From: AP-15 sp963775875 | GTDB lineage: Bacteria > Pseudomonadota > Alphaproteobacteria > ATCC43930 > CGMCC-115725 | DNA length: 64,000 bases | NCBI GenBank assembly: GCA_963775875.1 | Contig: CAVZKP010000022.1 | Coordinates: 124,001-188,000 of the forward strand | Direction: 5' to 3' | In this document: in pieces, positions 1 to 8,974 of the stretch | Position numbering within the stretch: position 1 is the first letter of the stretch | Layout of the letters: the number at the start of each line of letters is the position of its first letter | Translations under genes and position numbers: made by a program | The notes under the pieces: generated by a model | Databases searched by the model: none | Seen by the model: the letters and a program-made list of their open reading frames with translations, nothing else | Told to the model about the DNA's origin: nothing

Positions 1-526
1 CCGGGCCGAGCGCCTGGATGAAGTCGCCGAGAGCGCCGAGCTTGATGATCAGAATACGCCGCCGGCGCGATATGGTCGCCGCGGATTTGGGCTGCGGTCG
101 CAATCGGGCCAGCGCGTCGAGGTCGACATGCCCGGCTAACGCCTCGAACGCGGCGAAAACCGACGCGTGCCGGGCCGTGTCCAGCGAGCCAATGGCAGCC
201 TGTAGCGCATCGATCAGCCGTTGTGCCGCGGCAGACGCGGCGGATTCGCCGACAAATCGCCGAGCCCGAGCGGTCGCCGCTGGCGCGACGAGGATCCGTT
301 CTCCCGAGCGCCGCAAGTCGAGCGGCTGGCCCGCGAGATGCGCGATACAAAGGTTTTGCTCAAAGCCGTGTAGCAGCCGGGCGATATCGCAAGCGACAAT
401 GTAGCGGCGATCCTTGGTAGATCGCGCCTCGTTCCACGCGAAGAACGCGTTGAGCGGGGTCGCCTCGGGGAAGGCGATCGCGCTCAGTCGTGGCGGGATC
501 GTGGCGGCGGTCTGCTGTGCGGCCAT
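1..526 (-). CDS. GT9/heptosyltransferase-family protein, N-terminal part (runs off left edge)
   Basis: The minus strand is open from an ATG at 526 to the window edge, giving the first 175 residues of a longer protein. Residues 157-175 read RRILIIKLGALGDFIQALG. This is the N-terminal signature of glycosyltransferase family 9, which transfers heptose or similar sugars from ADP-heptose-type donors during lipopolysaccharide or surface-glycan assembly. About 155 residues precede this motif, whereas GT9 proteins normally begin with it. The extension is soluble, Ala-rich and not a domain I recognise. The neighbours (methyltransferase, epimerase, wecB, wecC) fit surface polysaccharide synthesis. The donor sugar cannot be told from this fragment, and the ribosome site at 526 is weak, so the start is tentative. 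Confidence 0.7.
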   Translation of the reverse strand, partial: MAAQQTAATIPPRLSAIAFPEATPLNAFFAWNEARSTKDRRYIVACDIARLLHGFEQNLCIAHLAGQPLDLRRSGERILVAPAATARARRFVGESAASAAAQRLIDALQAAIGSLDTARHASVFAAFEALAGHVDLDALARLRPQPKSAATISRRRRILIIKLGALGDFIQALGP

Positions 527-652
527 CGCGAGGCGTTATCGTGCTGTCCCTGGGCGGTCTCGGGCGGTTGTCTTCGCGGCGATGCGAAGCGCCGTTTCGC
601 GCCGTCGCCAGATCGGGCATGGTAGGATCTCAAGAACCCGATCGAGAGCAGG

Positions 653-1312
653 ATGTTCGAAGCCGAAGCCCGCTGGCTGCGCGCCGCGCTCGACCGGCTG
701 GCGCCCGAACGTTTGTCGCCGCTGCTCAATCTCGGCAGCAGTTCGGCGGCATTCCGCGAGGAGACACAGCCCTGGACCGAACGGCAGCTGTTTGGCCCGT
801 TGCGCGCCCGCGGCATCGATATCGTGCATGTCGACAAGCGCGACGCGACCGGTATCGATCTGCGCGCCGATCTGACCGATCCTGCCGATCTGCCGCGGCT
901 GCGCACGCTCGGCGCGCGGGCCTTGCTGTGCTGCAACCTGTTGGAGCACGTCACCGTTCCCGAACGGCTGGCGCGCCATTGCCTCGAAATCCTGCCGAGC
1001 GGCGGGCTGGCCTTTGTCACCGTACCGTTCAGCTATCCCTATCACCGCGACCCGATCGACACGATGTTCCGGCCGAGCCCCGGGGAACTTGGCGCGCTGT
1101 TCGCCGGCGCGCGGTTGCTCGACGCCGCGGTCATCGGCGCCGGGATGTCCTATCGCGACGATGTCCGCCGTCGGCCGTGGATATTGCTGCGCCATGTCGC
1201 GCGTTTTCCGGCGCCGTTCGTGTCGCTCGAAAAATGGAAGCGCTCGATGGCGAAGCTCTATTGGCTGATCGCCGAATATCGCATCACCTGCGCAGTGTTC
1301 GAGAAATTGTGA
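653..1312 (+). CDS. Class I SAM-dependent methyltransferase-like protein
   Basis: A 219-residue protein with a Rossmann-type methyltransferase outline. It has a motif I-like LLNLGSSSAAF near residue 25, an acidic second strand (IVHVDKRD) about 30 residues later, then LLCCNLLEHV, the usual 'NVLEHV' motif of Methyltransf_11 proteins. Motif I is SSS in place of the usual GxGxG, so SAM binding is weaker than in the textbook family. A weak GAGAGCAGG sits before the ATG. It diverges from the GT9 gene on its left and lies close to other glycan genes, so a role in modifying a surface sugar or lipid carrier is plausible but unproven. Confidence 0.55.
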   Translation: MFEAEARWLRAALDRLAPERLSPLLNLGSSSAAFREETQPWTERQLFGPLRARGIDIVHVDKRDATGIDLRADLTDPADLPRLRTLGARALLCCNLLEHVTVPERLARHCLEILPSGGLAFVTVPFSYPYHRDPIDTMFRPSPGELGALFAGARLLDAAVIGAGMSYRDDVRRRPWILLRHVARFPAPFVSLEKWKRSMAKLYWLIAEYRITCAVFEKL

Positions 1313-1421
1313 CGGCCGCCGCGCTCTCCGGCAAATCGATGCGCCGCCGGCCGATGGGCGTCGTTCCGGCGCCGCGATCAAGCATTGTTCGCGCCCCGGG
1401 CTGATCGTTACAATCGCGAGC

Positions 1422-2090
1422 ATGCGCGTTCTCTATCACCTTTTGCTCGCTCCCGCCGCCCGCATGGTGCGCGTGGTGCTCAAGGAAAAGAACCTCGATT
1501 TCACCCTGAAGGCCGAGAAGATCTGGGAGCGGCGGCCGGAGTTCCTGGCGCTGAACCCGGCCGGGGAGGTACCGGTGCTGATCGAGCCCGACGGAACCGT
1601 GCTCGCCGATCCGGCAGCGATCGTCGAATATCTCGACGAAGTCTATCGCGAAAAGCTGCTGATCGGGATCAATCCGATCGACCGCGCCGAGGTTCGACGC
1701 CTGACCGCATGGTTCGACACCAAGATGAACCGCGAGGTCACCGAAAACCTGCTCGGCGAGAAAATGATGAAGCGGTACCGCGGGCAGGGACAGCCCAATT
1801 CACAGGCGATTCGCGCCGGCCATGCCAATCTGCCGCATCACCTCGATTATATCGGCTACCTGGTGGAGCGCCGCCGCTGGCTCGCCGGCGACCATTTCTC
1901 GATTGCCGACATCACCGCCGCGGCGCAATTGTCCAGTCTCGATTATCTGGGCGATGTGCCATGGGATGCTCATGAGCCGGCCAAGGAATGGTATGCACGG
2001 ATTAAGTCGCGCCCGAGTTTCCGCCCGATCTTGGCTGATCATGTGCCGGGAGCCCCGCCACCGGCGCATTATGCGGATCTCGATTTCTGA
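1422..2090 (+). CDS. Glutathione S-transferase family protein
   Basis: A 222-residue protein of normal cytosolic GST length. The N-terminal thioredoxin-like half begins MRVLYHLLLAPAARMVRV, has the cis-proline stretch AGEVPVLIEPDG near residue 50, and the glutathione-contacting ADPAAIVEYLDE after it. The helical C-terminal half contains the conserved N-capping region HFSIADITAAA near residue 155. Such enzymes conjugate glutathione to electrophiles or act as peroxidases, and the substrate cannot be predicted. It stands alone between glycan genes and is not obviously co-transcribed with the epimerase on the opposite strand. Confidence 0.85.
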   Translation: MRVLYHLLLAPAARMVRVVLKEKNLDFTLKAEKIWERRPEFLALNPAGEVPVLIEPDGTVLADPAAIVEYLDEVYREKLLIGINPIDRAEVRRLTAWFDTKMNREVTENLLGEKMMKRYRGQGQPNSQAIRAGHANLPHHLDYIGYLVERRRWLAGDHFSIADITAAAQLSSLDYLGDVPWDAHEPAKEWYARIKSRPSFRPILADHVPGAPPPAHYADLDF

Positions 2091-2222
2091 CGATTGAGCG
2101 TTGGGCTGCGGACCATTGCGCGAAAGCGGCGGCGGCTGAGCAAGGTCCGAAAACCGGGATTTCTCGGGGCGCCCTTCAGCGGCAGCGACCCCCGGCCCGG
2201 GTCGCCCAGTCAGGCCGCCCAG

Positions 2223-3179
2223 TCAGGCGACGATGCGCGCCTCCTCCCGGCTGCAGGATTCGAACGCATCCAGCGTTGCCGCCAGACCCTCGGGCAGAGC
2301 GGTACGGGCGCGAAATCCGAGCTCATCGGCGGCGTGGCGCGGATCGCCGATCGAAATCTCGACTTCGCCGCCGCGCGGCGGTCGCTTCGCGACGACGAGT
2401 TCGGTTGCGCAGAGCGAGGCAATGATCTCGGCCAGGCGGCGCACCGTGGTGCCCGTTCCCGTGCACACATTGAACACCGGAGCGCGCTCGCTCGCCGCCG
2501 GCAACGCCCGCCGCAGCGCCAAGATGGCATCGGTGATGAAGGTGAAGTCCCGGACCTGCCCGCCATCGCCAAAGAACTCGACCGGGTCGCCGCGACGTAG
2601 ACGATCGAGGAAGATCGCGATCACCCCGGAATAGGGCGATCGTGGATCCTGGCGCGGACCGTACAGGTTGAAGAACCGTAGTCCTGTCGTGCGCAACCCG
2701 TGGGTCGCCCCAGCGGCGCGCGCATGCAGTTCGCAGGCCAGTTTGTCGGCGCCGTAGGCGCTCAGCGGCATGGCGCAACCAGATTCGCCAGCCGGAATGG
2801 TATGGCAATCGCCGTAAACGGCGGCCGTAGACGCATAAACCACCGGAATTGCCCCGCGGCGCGATCGCCTCGCCTGGTCAAAAATGTTGATTGTGCCGGT
2901 CTGATTGACCTGGTGGGTGCGCAGCGATTCGAGGTTGCACTTTTCGACCGAGGCAATCGCAGCGAGGTGGAAACAGCCGTCGATACCGTCGAACGCGCGC
3001 CTGACAATTTCGGGGTCGGCGACATCGGCTTTGATGAATTCGATCGGGCGAACGAGGTTGTCGCGATTGCCGCTCGAGAGGTCGTCGAGGACCCGCACCG
3101 CGTGCCCGTCGTCAAGCAGCGACTCGACGAGGTGCGAACCTATAAACCCGGCGCCGCCGGTCACCAGATAACGAGCCAT
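2223..3179 (-). CDS. NAD-dependent nucleotide-sugar epimerase/dehydratase
   Basis: A 318-residue extended-SDR enzyme. The NAD-binding motif TGGAGFIGSHLVESLL lies at residues 7-22, an acidic residue ends strand 2 (VLDDLSSGN), and the catalytic pair is the Tyr and Lys of SAYGADKLACE. FFNLYGPRQDPRSPYSGVI is the usual nucleotide-sugar-binding stretch of GalE, WbpP and UDP-glucuronate epimerases. It therefore interconverts UDP-hexoses, most likely as a 4-epimerase, in the cytoplasm. The context (GT9, wecB, wecC) supports a surface-polysaccharide role. Which sugar is used is unresolved, so no symbol is given. Confidence 0.85.
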   Translation of the reverse strand: MARYLVTGGAGFIGSHLVESLLDDGHAVRVLDDLSSGNRDNLVRPIEFIKADVADPEIVRRAFDGIDGCFHLAAIASVEKCNLESLRTHQVNQTGTINIFDQARRSRRGAIPVVYASTAAVYGDCHTIPAGESGCAMPLSAYGADKLACELHARAAGATHGLRTTGLRFFNLYGPRQDPRSPYSGVIAIFLDRLRRGDPVEFFGDGGQVRDFTFITDAILALRRALPAASERAPVFNVCTGTGTTVRRLAEIIASLCATELVVAKRPPRGGEVEISIGDPRHAADELGFRARTALPEGLAATLDAFESCSREEARIVA

Positions 3180-3851
3180 CCATGAGCCTTGAAGCAGTTG
3201 CGGATCGATGACCGATCAGCAGGCCGACCCGCACTTTTCGACGATCGAAAAAGCCGGTCGGTCAGCCAGAATGTCCTTCTGCCGCCAGTCGCGAGTGCGA
3301 TACGCGGAACGCCGCCTGACCCGGTAAGTTCCACCGAGACGGTCCGGCCCCTTGCACAAAAGGTCCATGCAAGCAAAATCGACCCCGGTTCGCTCAGTGG
3401 CATTTCAAACGATACAATTACACCTAGCGCCGTTTCAGTACGCTGTGAAGCAAAATCAGGGTTAATTTTAGGTGACATCGGTTCGAAGCGGTGGAACCTC
3501 AAGATTTCGCTCGCCACTGACTTGTCGCGATCCGATCCGAGGATGATTGGTCGACCGTCGCCGCCGCAAACAGCGAGGCCAGCGGGTCGCTGGGCCGACC
3601 GCGCTCTCCGATCGAGGGCCGTCCGATCGGTCCCCGCAGCCCCGCTGGTGCGCCGCCATTCCTTGTCGCTTGACCACATTGTGGCGCGGGGCAGGATCGA
3701 GCCGGTTGCAACCAACGCCGCGAGGTCGATGGTGCCGAGTGCGACTGGGTTGGCCGGTTCGATCGGGAAAGCTGGGTTCGGCCGGTTTCGGCGTCGCGGC
3801 CATGCCGCGGCGCGGCGCGGGCGGCGGCCATGCCGATCGGCAGCAATCCTC
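3180..3851. other. 672-bp stretch with no supported gene
   Basis: Long open frames occur on both strands, but their translations are Arg/Ser/Pro-rich and look like GC-driven shadows. A less GC-rich patch around 3395-3475 lies between the epimerase start and the secreted-protein gene and is the likeliest place for promoters. I see no RNA gene or repeat. Confidence 0.4.
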
Positions 3852-4316
3852 ATGCTCGCTATTTGCGCTCTTCTCGGTGCGGTGGGCCCCGCCTCGGCAA
3901 CTCTGCGCTTCCGGGCTGACGAATGGGTCACCGAATGCGGCGGCAATCCGGGCAGCAGCGCCGCGGAATGCTCGATCACGGTGCCATTCTGGCAGGATGG
4001 GAACGGCGGCAAGGGCTCGTTCGCCCTCGTCATCATGCTCGAAACCGGCAATATTGGCATCGTCGGCACGCCGTTTCCGGTCAAAGCCGTGCTCCGGGTC
4101 GACGGAAATCCGCCGATCGAATGCCGGACCACGCGATATTGCATCTTTCCGACAGCCCAATCGCTCGCCGTCGTCAGAGAGCTTGGGGTCGGCTCGCTAA
4201 TCCTGATCGATGTCTTTGCCGGGAAAGCTCATTTCGCTTTCAGCCTCACGCCGAAGGGCTACCAGGCCGGGGTCGCGCAAATTCGCGCCTGGGGCTATCG
4301 GCTGCCGAACGATTGA
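3852..4316 (+). CDS. Secreted protein, IalB (invasion-associated locus B)-like
   Basis: From the ATG at 3852 the protein has 154 residues and starts with a hydrophobic segment ending in a plausible signal-peptidase site (GPASA, then TLRF). The mature part has paired cysteines and ends with FAFSLTPKGYQAGVAQI. That resembles the closing strand of alphaproteobacterial IalB-family periplasmic proteins, as do the central region with a proline-rich turn before a hydrophobic strand and the Cys pair in ECRTTRYC. The frame stays open well upstream, and an Arg-rich stretch before 3852 could supply the positive n-region from a non-ATG start, so the true start is unsure. Function is unknown; the family is exported. 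Confidence 0.5.
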   Translation: MLAICALLGAVGPASATLRFRADEWVTECGGNPGSSAAECSITVPFWQDGNGGKGSFALVIMLETGNIGIVGTPFPVKAVLRVDGNPPIECRTTRYCIFPTAQSLAVVRELGVGSLILIDVFAGKAHFAFSLTPKGYQAGVAQIRAWGYRLPND

Positions 4317-4402
4317 TCGCACCGACCGATCCGCTCGTTTGCCGCAATCGGCGCGCAGACGGCCCGAACGTCGCGTTCGCCGCCGGCCGCGAGATCCGCA
4401 TT

Positions 4403-4567
4403 TCAGCGGTGGATAAACATCAGCACCGGCAGCAGCAACGGCGTCCAGCCCAGCAGCGACAGGCCGAGGGCGACGTAAATGGCGGCACGCCGCGAAAGCC
4501 GATCCTCGGCAGCCGCCGGCTGCCGCCTCACGATGCCATTTATTTCGGAAGTATAAATATCGGACAT
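4403..4567 (-). CDS. Small single-span membrane protein (54 aa)
   Basis: ATG at 4567, stop at 4403-4405. The product has a charged N-terminal half (residues 1-27, several Arg) and one strongly hydrophobic segment at about residues 29-51 (YVALGLSLLGWTPLLLPVLM), ending in FIHR. It has no recognised domain. It points away from the 66-residue membrane protein at 4848, with a less GC-rich gap between them. The layout of a soluble tail plus a C-terminal span is shared by the two, which suggests small membrane partners for the nearby polysaccharide genes, but this is a guess. Confidence 0.45.
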   Translation of the reverse strand: MSDIYTSEINGIVRRQPAAAEDRLSRRAAIYVALGLSLLGWTPLLLPVLMFIHR

Positions 4568-4847
4568 AACAATCACCCGCCGAGCTACGCGATGACCACA
4601 CGACTGATAGATATTGTGCTGTGCCTATTTGGGCAACATTTAATGCTAGGGATTTTATTTTCTTTTATAGCATATCGACGAGGATTGGTCGGATCGGAGC
4701 AAAGGCAAAAAATCACCAGGGACGAATTTTTGACGGGGCTTGGACATCGCACTGTCGCGCCGACCGGTAACCTCGCAAATCCGCGGCGGCCATGAGGATC
4801 ACACGCCGCGCACCGCCGCCGCGGGTTCGATGCAGAGGGAGGGGTCG
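4568..4847. promoter_or_regulatory. Divergent intergenic region with an AT-rich patch
   Basis: This 280-bp gap separates two divergently oriented small membrane-protein genes. Bases 4597-4690 are clearly AT-rich against the GC-rich surroundings (runs such as TTTATTTTCTTTTATAG), as expected for promoters reading both ways. No specific operator could be identified. Confidence 0.35.
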
Positions 4848-5048
4848 GTGAACAGCGATGCCGCTTCCAAATATCCTGCCTCCGGAGAGGGGGGCAGCCC
4901 ATTTGCTGCCCTGGCCCTCGCCGAACACTTGGCTGATGAGGCGGTTCCGCGCGTCAGCCGGCTTACCGCGCTGATCGTGCTGGTGCTGTTGTCGCTTGGA
5001 GCCTGGGCGCTGGTCTGGGCGGCCCTGGCCTCGCTCGGACGGGGATGA
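4848..5048 (+). CDS. Small single-span membrane protein (66 aa)
   Basis: The start is taken as the GTG at 4848 because GGGAGGGG lies just upstream at good spacing. The frame is open further upstream but without a comparable site. Residues 1-40 are polar and mildly acidic; residues 42-62 (LTALIVLVLLSLGAWALVWAA) form one membrane span, followed by a short basic tail. No family is recognised. It converges with wecB and faces away from the 54-residue membrane protein, which has the same domain layout. Confidence 0.5.
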   Translation: MNSDAASKYPASGEGGSPFAALALAEHLADEAVPRVSRLTALIVLVLLSLGAWALVWAALASLGRG

Positions 5049-5094
5049 CCCGGCAGCCGAGCGCGCGCCCTTGGATAATCGCCGAGCGGATTTT

Positions 5095-6264
5095 TCACCG
5101 GCGGGAGAGGGCAATCCCGTCGGCGCCGATCCGCTGCGGAGATAGCCGCTCGGCCACCCGGCGGCTCGCCTGGCCATCGCCGTAGGGATTGGCGATCCGG
5201 CTCATGCGGCGATAGGCTCGCGGGTCGTCGAGGAGTTCGCTAATCGCGTCGAACAGCCGCCGCTCGTCGGTGCCGACCAGCCTGGCCAGGCCCTGCTCCA
5301 TCGCCTCCGGCCGTTCGGTTGTCTCGCGCGTCACCAGCACCGGTTTGCCAAACGAGGGCGCCTCCTCCTGAATCCCGCCCGAGTCGGTGACGACGATGTA
5401 GCAGCGCTTCAGCAAATAGACCAGTTCAGGGTAGTCGACCGGCTCGATCAGCAGAATGTTCTGCTGCCGCCGCAACGGCTCTGTCGCGCGCCGCACCTTC
5501 GGGTTGGGATGCACCGGGAAGATGATTGCCACGTCCGGCCGAGCTGCGATCCGCGCGATCGCGGCGGCGATCCGTTCGAGACCGCCGCCAAAGCTCTCGC
5601 GGCGATGGCCGGTCATCAGGATGAGCCGCCGGTCCGCGAAGCGCCCGCCCAGTATTGAGTCGACCCGTGCGCGCAGTTCGGGCCGGGTCTCGAGTCGCTC
5701 CGAGACCCACAGCAGGGCGTCGATCCCGGTGTTGCCGGTCACCGCGATGCGCGCCTGGTCCACGCCTTCGCGCAGCAGATTGTCGCGCGCCCGTGGCGTC
5801 GGGGCGAAGTGCAGATCGGCGATGCGGGCGACCAGCAGCCGGTTGGCCTCCTCCGGCCACGGAGCATAGATGTCGCCCGTGCGCAGCCCGGCTTCGACAT
5901 GGGCCACCGGGATCTTGTGATAGAATGCGGCCAGCGCCGCGGCAAAGGTCGAGGTCGTGTCGCCCTGGACGATGACCCGCTCGGGGCGCCAGCGGTCGAG
6001 AACCCCGCTGACCCCCGACAGCACCGCTGCGGTCAGATAGGCGAGGTCCTGATCCGGGCGCATCACCTCGAGGTTCCAATCGGGCTGCAGCTCGAACAGT
6101 CCGAGAAACTGCGCCAGCATCTCGCGATGCTGCCCGGTAACGCAGATCCTGCAGACAAACTCGGGCCGCGCCGCCAATTCGCGGATCACCGGGGCGAGCT
6201 TGATCGCCTCGGGCCGGGTGCCGAACACGAACAGGACCCGCATCTGCGGCTCAGCCCGGTCCAT
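5095..6264 (-). CDS. wecB: UDP-N-acetylglucosamine 2-epimerase (non-hydrolysing)
   Basis: A 389-residue protein of the usual length. It begins, after a short leader, with RVLFVFGTRPEAIKLAPVI, the family signature. Later motifs are HVEAGLRTGD, the substrate-binding GHRRESFGGGLERI, and TDSGGIQEEAPSFGKPVLV. It converts UDP-GlcNAc to UDP-ManNAc in the cytoplasm. It lies 3 bp downstream of wecC in the same direction, so the two form one transcription unit that yields UDP-ManNAcA. The start could be the ATG at 6264 or the one at 6243, which begins directly at MRVLFVFG; neither has a strong ribosome site. Confidence 0.93.
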   Translation of the reverse strand: MDRAEPQMRVLFVFGTRPEAIKLAPVIRELAARPEFVCRICVTGQHREMLAQFLGLFELQPDWNLEVMRPDQDLAYLTAAVLSGVSGVLDRWRPERVIVQGDTTSTFAAALAAFYHKIPVAHVEAGLRTGDIYAPWPEEANRLLVARIADLHFAPTPRARDNLLREGVDQARIAVTGNTGIDALLWVSERLETRPELRARVDSILGGRFADRRLILMTGHRRESFGGGLERIAAAIARIAARPDVAIIFPVHPNPKVRRATEPLRRQQNILLIEPVDYPELVYLLKRCYIVVTDSGGIQEEAPSFGKPVLVTRETTERPEAMEQGLARLVGTDERRLFDAISELLDDPRAYRRMSRIANPYGDGQASRRVAERLSPQRIGADGIALSRR

Positions 6265-6267
6265 CGT

Positions 6268-7530
6268 TCAGGCCGATCGGTGGGTGAGGCCGGTCGCATC
6301 GATGACGACGCGGCGCAGCAATTCCTCGCGCGGGATCTTGCGAAACGGCGAATGGGCGACCAGAACCGCGACGATATCGGCCTGGCGAACCGCTTCGAGC
6401 GTGTCGCACAGGGAGACGTTCGGCAGTCCCGCCAGTTCCGCCGGCAGGACGCGCAGATTGGGATCGGCGACGACGATCCGCTCCGGCCCGCCGCGCGCCA
6501 GTTCGGCCACGATCGCGACCGCCGGGCTCTCGCGCAGATCGTCGACATCGGGCTTGTAGCTCAGCCCCAGGCAGGCGACGACCGGGTGCTTGAAGCGCTC
6601 GGCCCGTTCGCGGATCTGGGCCGCGACAAAGCCCGGTTTGGCGTCGTTGACCTCGCGCGCGGTGCGGATCAGCCGTGTCCGCTCCGGCGCCGACGAGACG
6701 ATGAACCACGGATCGACGGCGATGCAATGGCCGCCTACCCCCGCACCGGGCTGCAGGATCGCGACCCGCGGATGGCGGTTGGCGAGCTCGATCACCTGCC
6801 ACACATTGAGCCCGAGCTGATCGCAGACCAGCGACAATTCGTTGGCGAAGGCGATGTTGACGTCGCGATAGGCGTTCTCGACCAGTTTGACCAGTTCGGC
6901 GGTCGGCGCATCGGTGCGATAAGGCTTGCCCTGCAGAAACACCCGGTAGACTGCCTCGGCATGCTCGGCGCAGGCTTCGGTCATGCCGCCGATAATGCGG
7001 TCGTTCTCGATCAGCTCGCGGACCATGCGGCCGGGCAATACCCGTTCCGGGCAATGGGCGACGTGCACATCGAGCGGCTCGGCATGATGCTCCGGCGGAA
7101 AGCGCAGATCGGGGCGCAGCCGGGCCAGCCGCTCGGCCAGCCGCGCCGTGGTGCCGACCGGCGACGTCGATTCGAGGATCACCACATTGCCGGAAGCGAG
7201 CATCGGCGCGATCGCATCCGCGGCCGCGTCGATATAGCCGAGATTTGGCGAGCGGTCGTCGTGGAACGGGGTCGGAACCGCGATTACGAAGGCATCGGCA
7301 GGCTCCGGTCGGGCAGTGGCGCGCAGCTTGCCTAAGGTGGTCGCGGCGCGCAGCAGCATGTCGAGGTCGGGTTCGGGGAAATAGGGCAGCCCGGCATTGA
7401 CGGCGGCGACGACGCCCGGGTTGATGTCGACCCCGACCACCTCGACGCCGCGGCTGGCCAAAGTCGCCGCGGTCGGCAAGCCGATATAGCCCAAGCCAAC
7501 GACACAAACTGTCTTGATCGGGTACTCCAT
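6268..7530 (-). CDS. wecC: UDP-N-acetyl-D-mannosamine dehydrogenase
   Basis: A 420-residue nucleotide-sugar dehydrogenase with the N-terminal NAD-binding motif VCVVGLGYIGLPTAA at residues 8-22. The catalytic cysteine is in GAGVGGHCIAVDPWF, and a C-terminal UDP-binding domain contains CLGLSYKPDVDDLRESP. It oxidises UDP-ManNAc in two NAD-dependent steps to UDP-ManNAcA for surface polysaccharide. The pairing with wecB directly downstream supports ManNAc as substrate over UDP-glucose or UDP-galactose. No ManNAcA transferase, flippase or polymerase is in the window. Confidence 0.92.
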   Translation of the reverse strand: MEYPIKTVCVVGLGYIGLPTAATLASRGVEVVGVDINPGVVAAVNAGLPYFPEPDLDMLLRAATTLGKLRATARPEPADAFVIAVPTPFHDDRSPNLGYIDAAADAIAPMLASGNVVILESTSPVGTTARLAERLARLRPDLRFPPEHHAEPLDVHVAHCPERVLPGRMVRELIENDRIIGGMTEACAEHAEAVYRVFLQGKPYRTDAPTAELVKLVENAYRDVNIAFANELSLVCDQLGLNVWQVIELANRHPRVAILQPGAGVGGHCIAVDPWFIVSSAPERTRLIRTAREVNDAKPGFVAAQIRERAERFKHPVVACLGLSYKPDVDDLRESPAVAIVAELARGGPERIVVADPNLRVLPAELAGLPNVSLCDTLEAVRQADIVAVLVAHSPFRKIPREELLRRVVIDATGLTHRSA

Positions 7531-7842
7531 GCGCAGCGCACGCCCGAAAATCTAACCCGCGGTTTCGCCCGCACCATCGCAACCGGCGATTTGCAGCGAT
7601 GCCGTCAGTACCAGACGGGCATCTTCAGAGCAAGTGCATTGCCCGCCGATCGTTATTAACGGTGCACGACAACACCAGTAGAATTTTTAACGCGACGAGA
7701 TTAATTTTTCGTTGCGGTAAACTCGCTGCCGCAGCGACTTGAGGCCGGGCGGTCGACATTCCAATCCGAAGGTGGATTTCACTTGGCGCGATTTCGCCGG
7801 CGGCATAGCCTGTCGCCACTCTGGTATGCGAGGGAGCACCCG
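7531..7842. other. 312-bp intergenic region, probable promoters
   Basis: This lies between the wecC start (minus) and the cupin start (plus). Bases 7650-7720 are AT-rich (ATTTTTAACGCG, TTAATTTTTCG) and are the likeliest position for the wecCB promoter. No gene, repeat or RNA was recognised. Confidence 0.35.
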
Positions 7843-8376
7843 ATGATCACAACAGCGCACGCTGCGACGATCGAAGAGCACCGGTTCGCCGATGACGGCC
7901 GGGTTCCCAACAATCCCCGCCTGCCGCTCCTCGTCTATCGCCGGGCGCTCGCCACCGGCCCCGGCGCCGCTGCCGCCTGCGAGGCGCGGTTCGCCGCCAA
8001 TGGCTGGAGCGGAGGCTGGCGCGCCGGGATCTACGCCTATCACCACTATCACAGCACCGCGCATGAGGCGCTCGGCGTCGTTTCCGGCTCGGCTCGCGTC
8101 CGGCTCGGCGGCGAGGGCGGCGAAATCGTCGAGGTGCATGCCGGCGATGTCGTCGTGATCCCGGCCGGGGTCGCGCATAAGAGCGAGGCGGCGAGCCCCG
8201 ACCTGCTCGTCGTCGGCGCCTATCCCGGAGGCCACGGTCCCGACATGCGGGTCCCCGGAGCGGGCGAGCGCGAGCGGGCGCTGGCCAACATCGCCGCGGT
8301 GCCGATGCCCGCCGCCGATCCGGTCCACGGCAAGTCGGGGCCGCTGCTCGATCGCTGGGGCGACGCCCGGCACTGA
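7843..8376 (+). CDS. YjlB-family cupin protein
   Basis: 177 residues from the ATG at 7843, preceded by GAGGGAG at good spacing. The frame opens earlier at 7783 but without a ribosome site. It matches the YjlB (COG4297) pattern: DDGRVPNNPRLPLLVYRRA near residue 20, YHHYHSTAHEALGVVSG around residues 65-82 carrying the cupin metal-ligand histidines and glutamate, then GDVVVIPAGVAHKS. Single-domain cupins of this family bind a metal. Their substrate is not established. It is a monocistronic gene facing a lipoprotein gene. Confidence 0.8.
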   Translation: MITTAHAATIEEHRFADDGRVPNNPRLPLLVYRRALATGPGAAAACEARFAANGWSGGWRAGIYAYHHYHSTAHEALGVVSGSARVRLGGEGGEIVEVHAGDVVVIPAGVAHKSEAASPDLLVVGAYPGGHGPDMRVPGAGERERALANIAAVPMPAADPVHGKSGPLLDRWGDARH

Positions 8377-8433
8377 CCAACGCGGGCCAGCCGACGCTCG
8401 TGCCAGTCGGGCGTCGCGCGGGCCAGCCGACGG

Positions 8434-8820
8434 CTAGAGGCAGCTTCCGGAATAGACGACTTCGCCGCCATTGCCGAAAAAAGTCGGCGGGGCGGGGGCA
8501 ACAGCGGAATTAGGGGCGCCCATCGTCGCGTCTAGCGCAGTCTGCTGCGGCAGGATGACCAGGCGGCGCTGGTAAACGACGTAGCCGCCGCGACATATGC
8601 CTTGCGCCTCGAGGGTTTGAGCCAACCAGTCGCGGCGGATCTGCTCGGCGGCGCCATCCTCGTTCGCGGTCATCACCGTGTTGGTACGGGCGCTGTAGGT
8701 GAAGCTTCCGTTCGGGCCCGGCGAAAAGTTCTGCACCCGCGCCACCTCGTTGCTGGAGCAGCCGCCCAGCAAACCAAGCGAAACGGAAGCCACGAGACCG
8801 GCTAGAGCGAGCGCGCGCAT
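8434..8820 (-). CDS. Hypothetical lipoprotein (128 aa)
   Basis: The N-terminus is a lipoprotein signal peptide with lipobox LLGGC, Cys at about residue 21. The mature part is 108 residues, with three further cysteines (GICRGGYV and the C-terminal GSCL) that could form disulfides, and a Pro/Ala-rich segment before the end. There is no recognised domain. It is expected to be anchored in the outer or inner membrane facing the periplasm. The neighbours (cupin, UspA) do not hint at a function. Confidence 0.65.
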   Translation of the reverse strand: MRALALAGLVASVSLGLLGGCSSNEVARVQNFSPGPNGSFTYSARTNTVMTANEDGAAEQIRRDWLAQTLEAQGICRGGYVVYQRRLVILPQQTALDATMGAPNSAVAPAPPTFFGNGGEVVYSGSCL

Positions 8821-8974
8821 CGGGCGAAATCCCCTGATCAGCTTTGTCCTTCTCTTCCCTCATTCCCGGCGCTGAGGCAAGCGCACCGGCGCTGGCGTTG
8901 CGGCGGGGGCGGTTGGGCGGCTAGGCTATCGCCGCGCAATTTGCTGCCCGGCGGTACCGGAAGGAGATCGATCG

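Noticed and set aside
5809..7335. 508-codon plus-strand frame
   Set aside because: Antisense to wecB and wecC, whose motifs are intact; the reading is a GC shadow.
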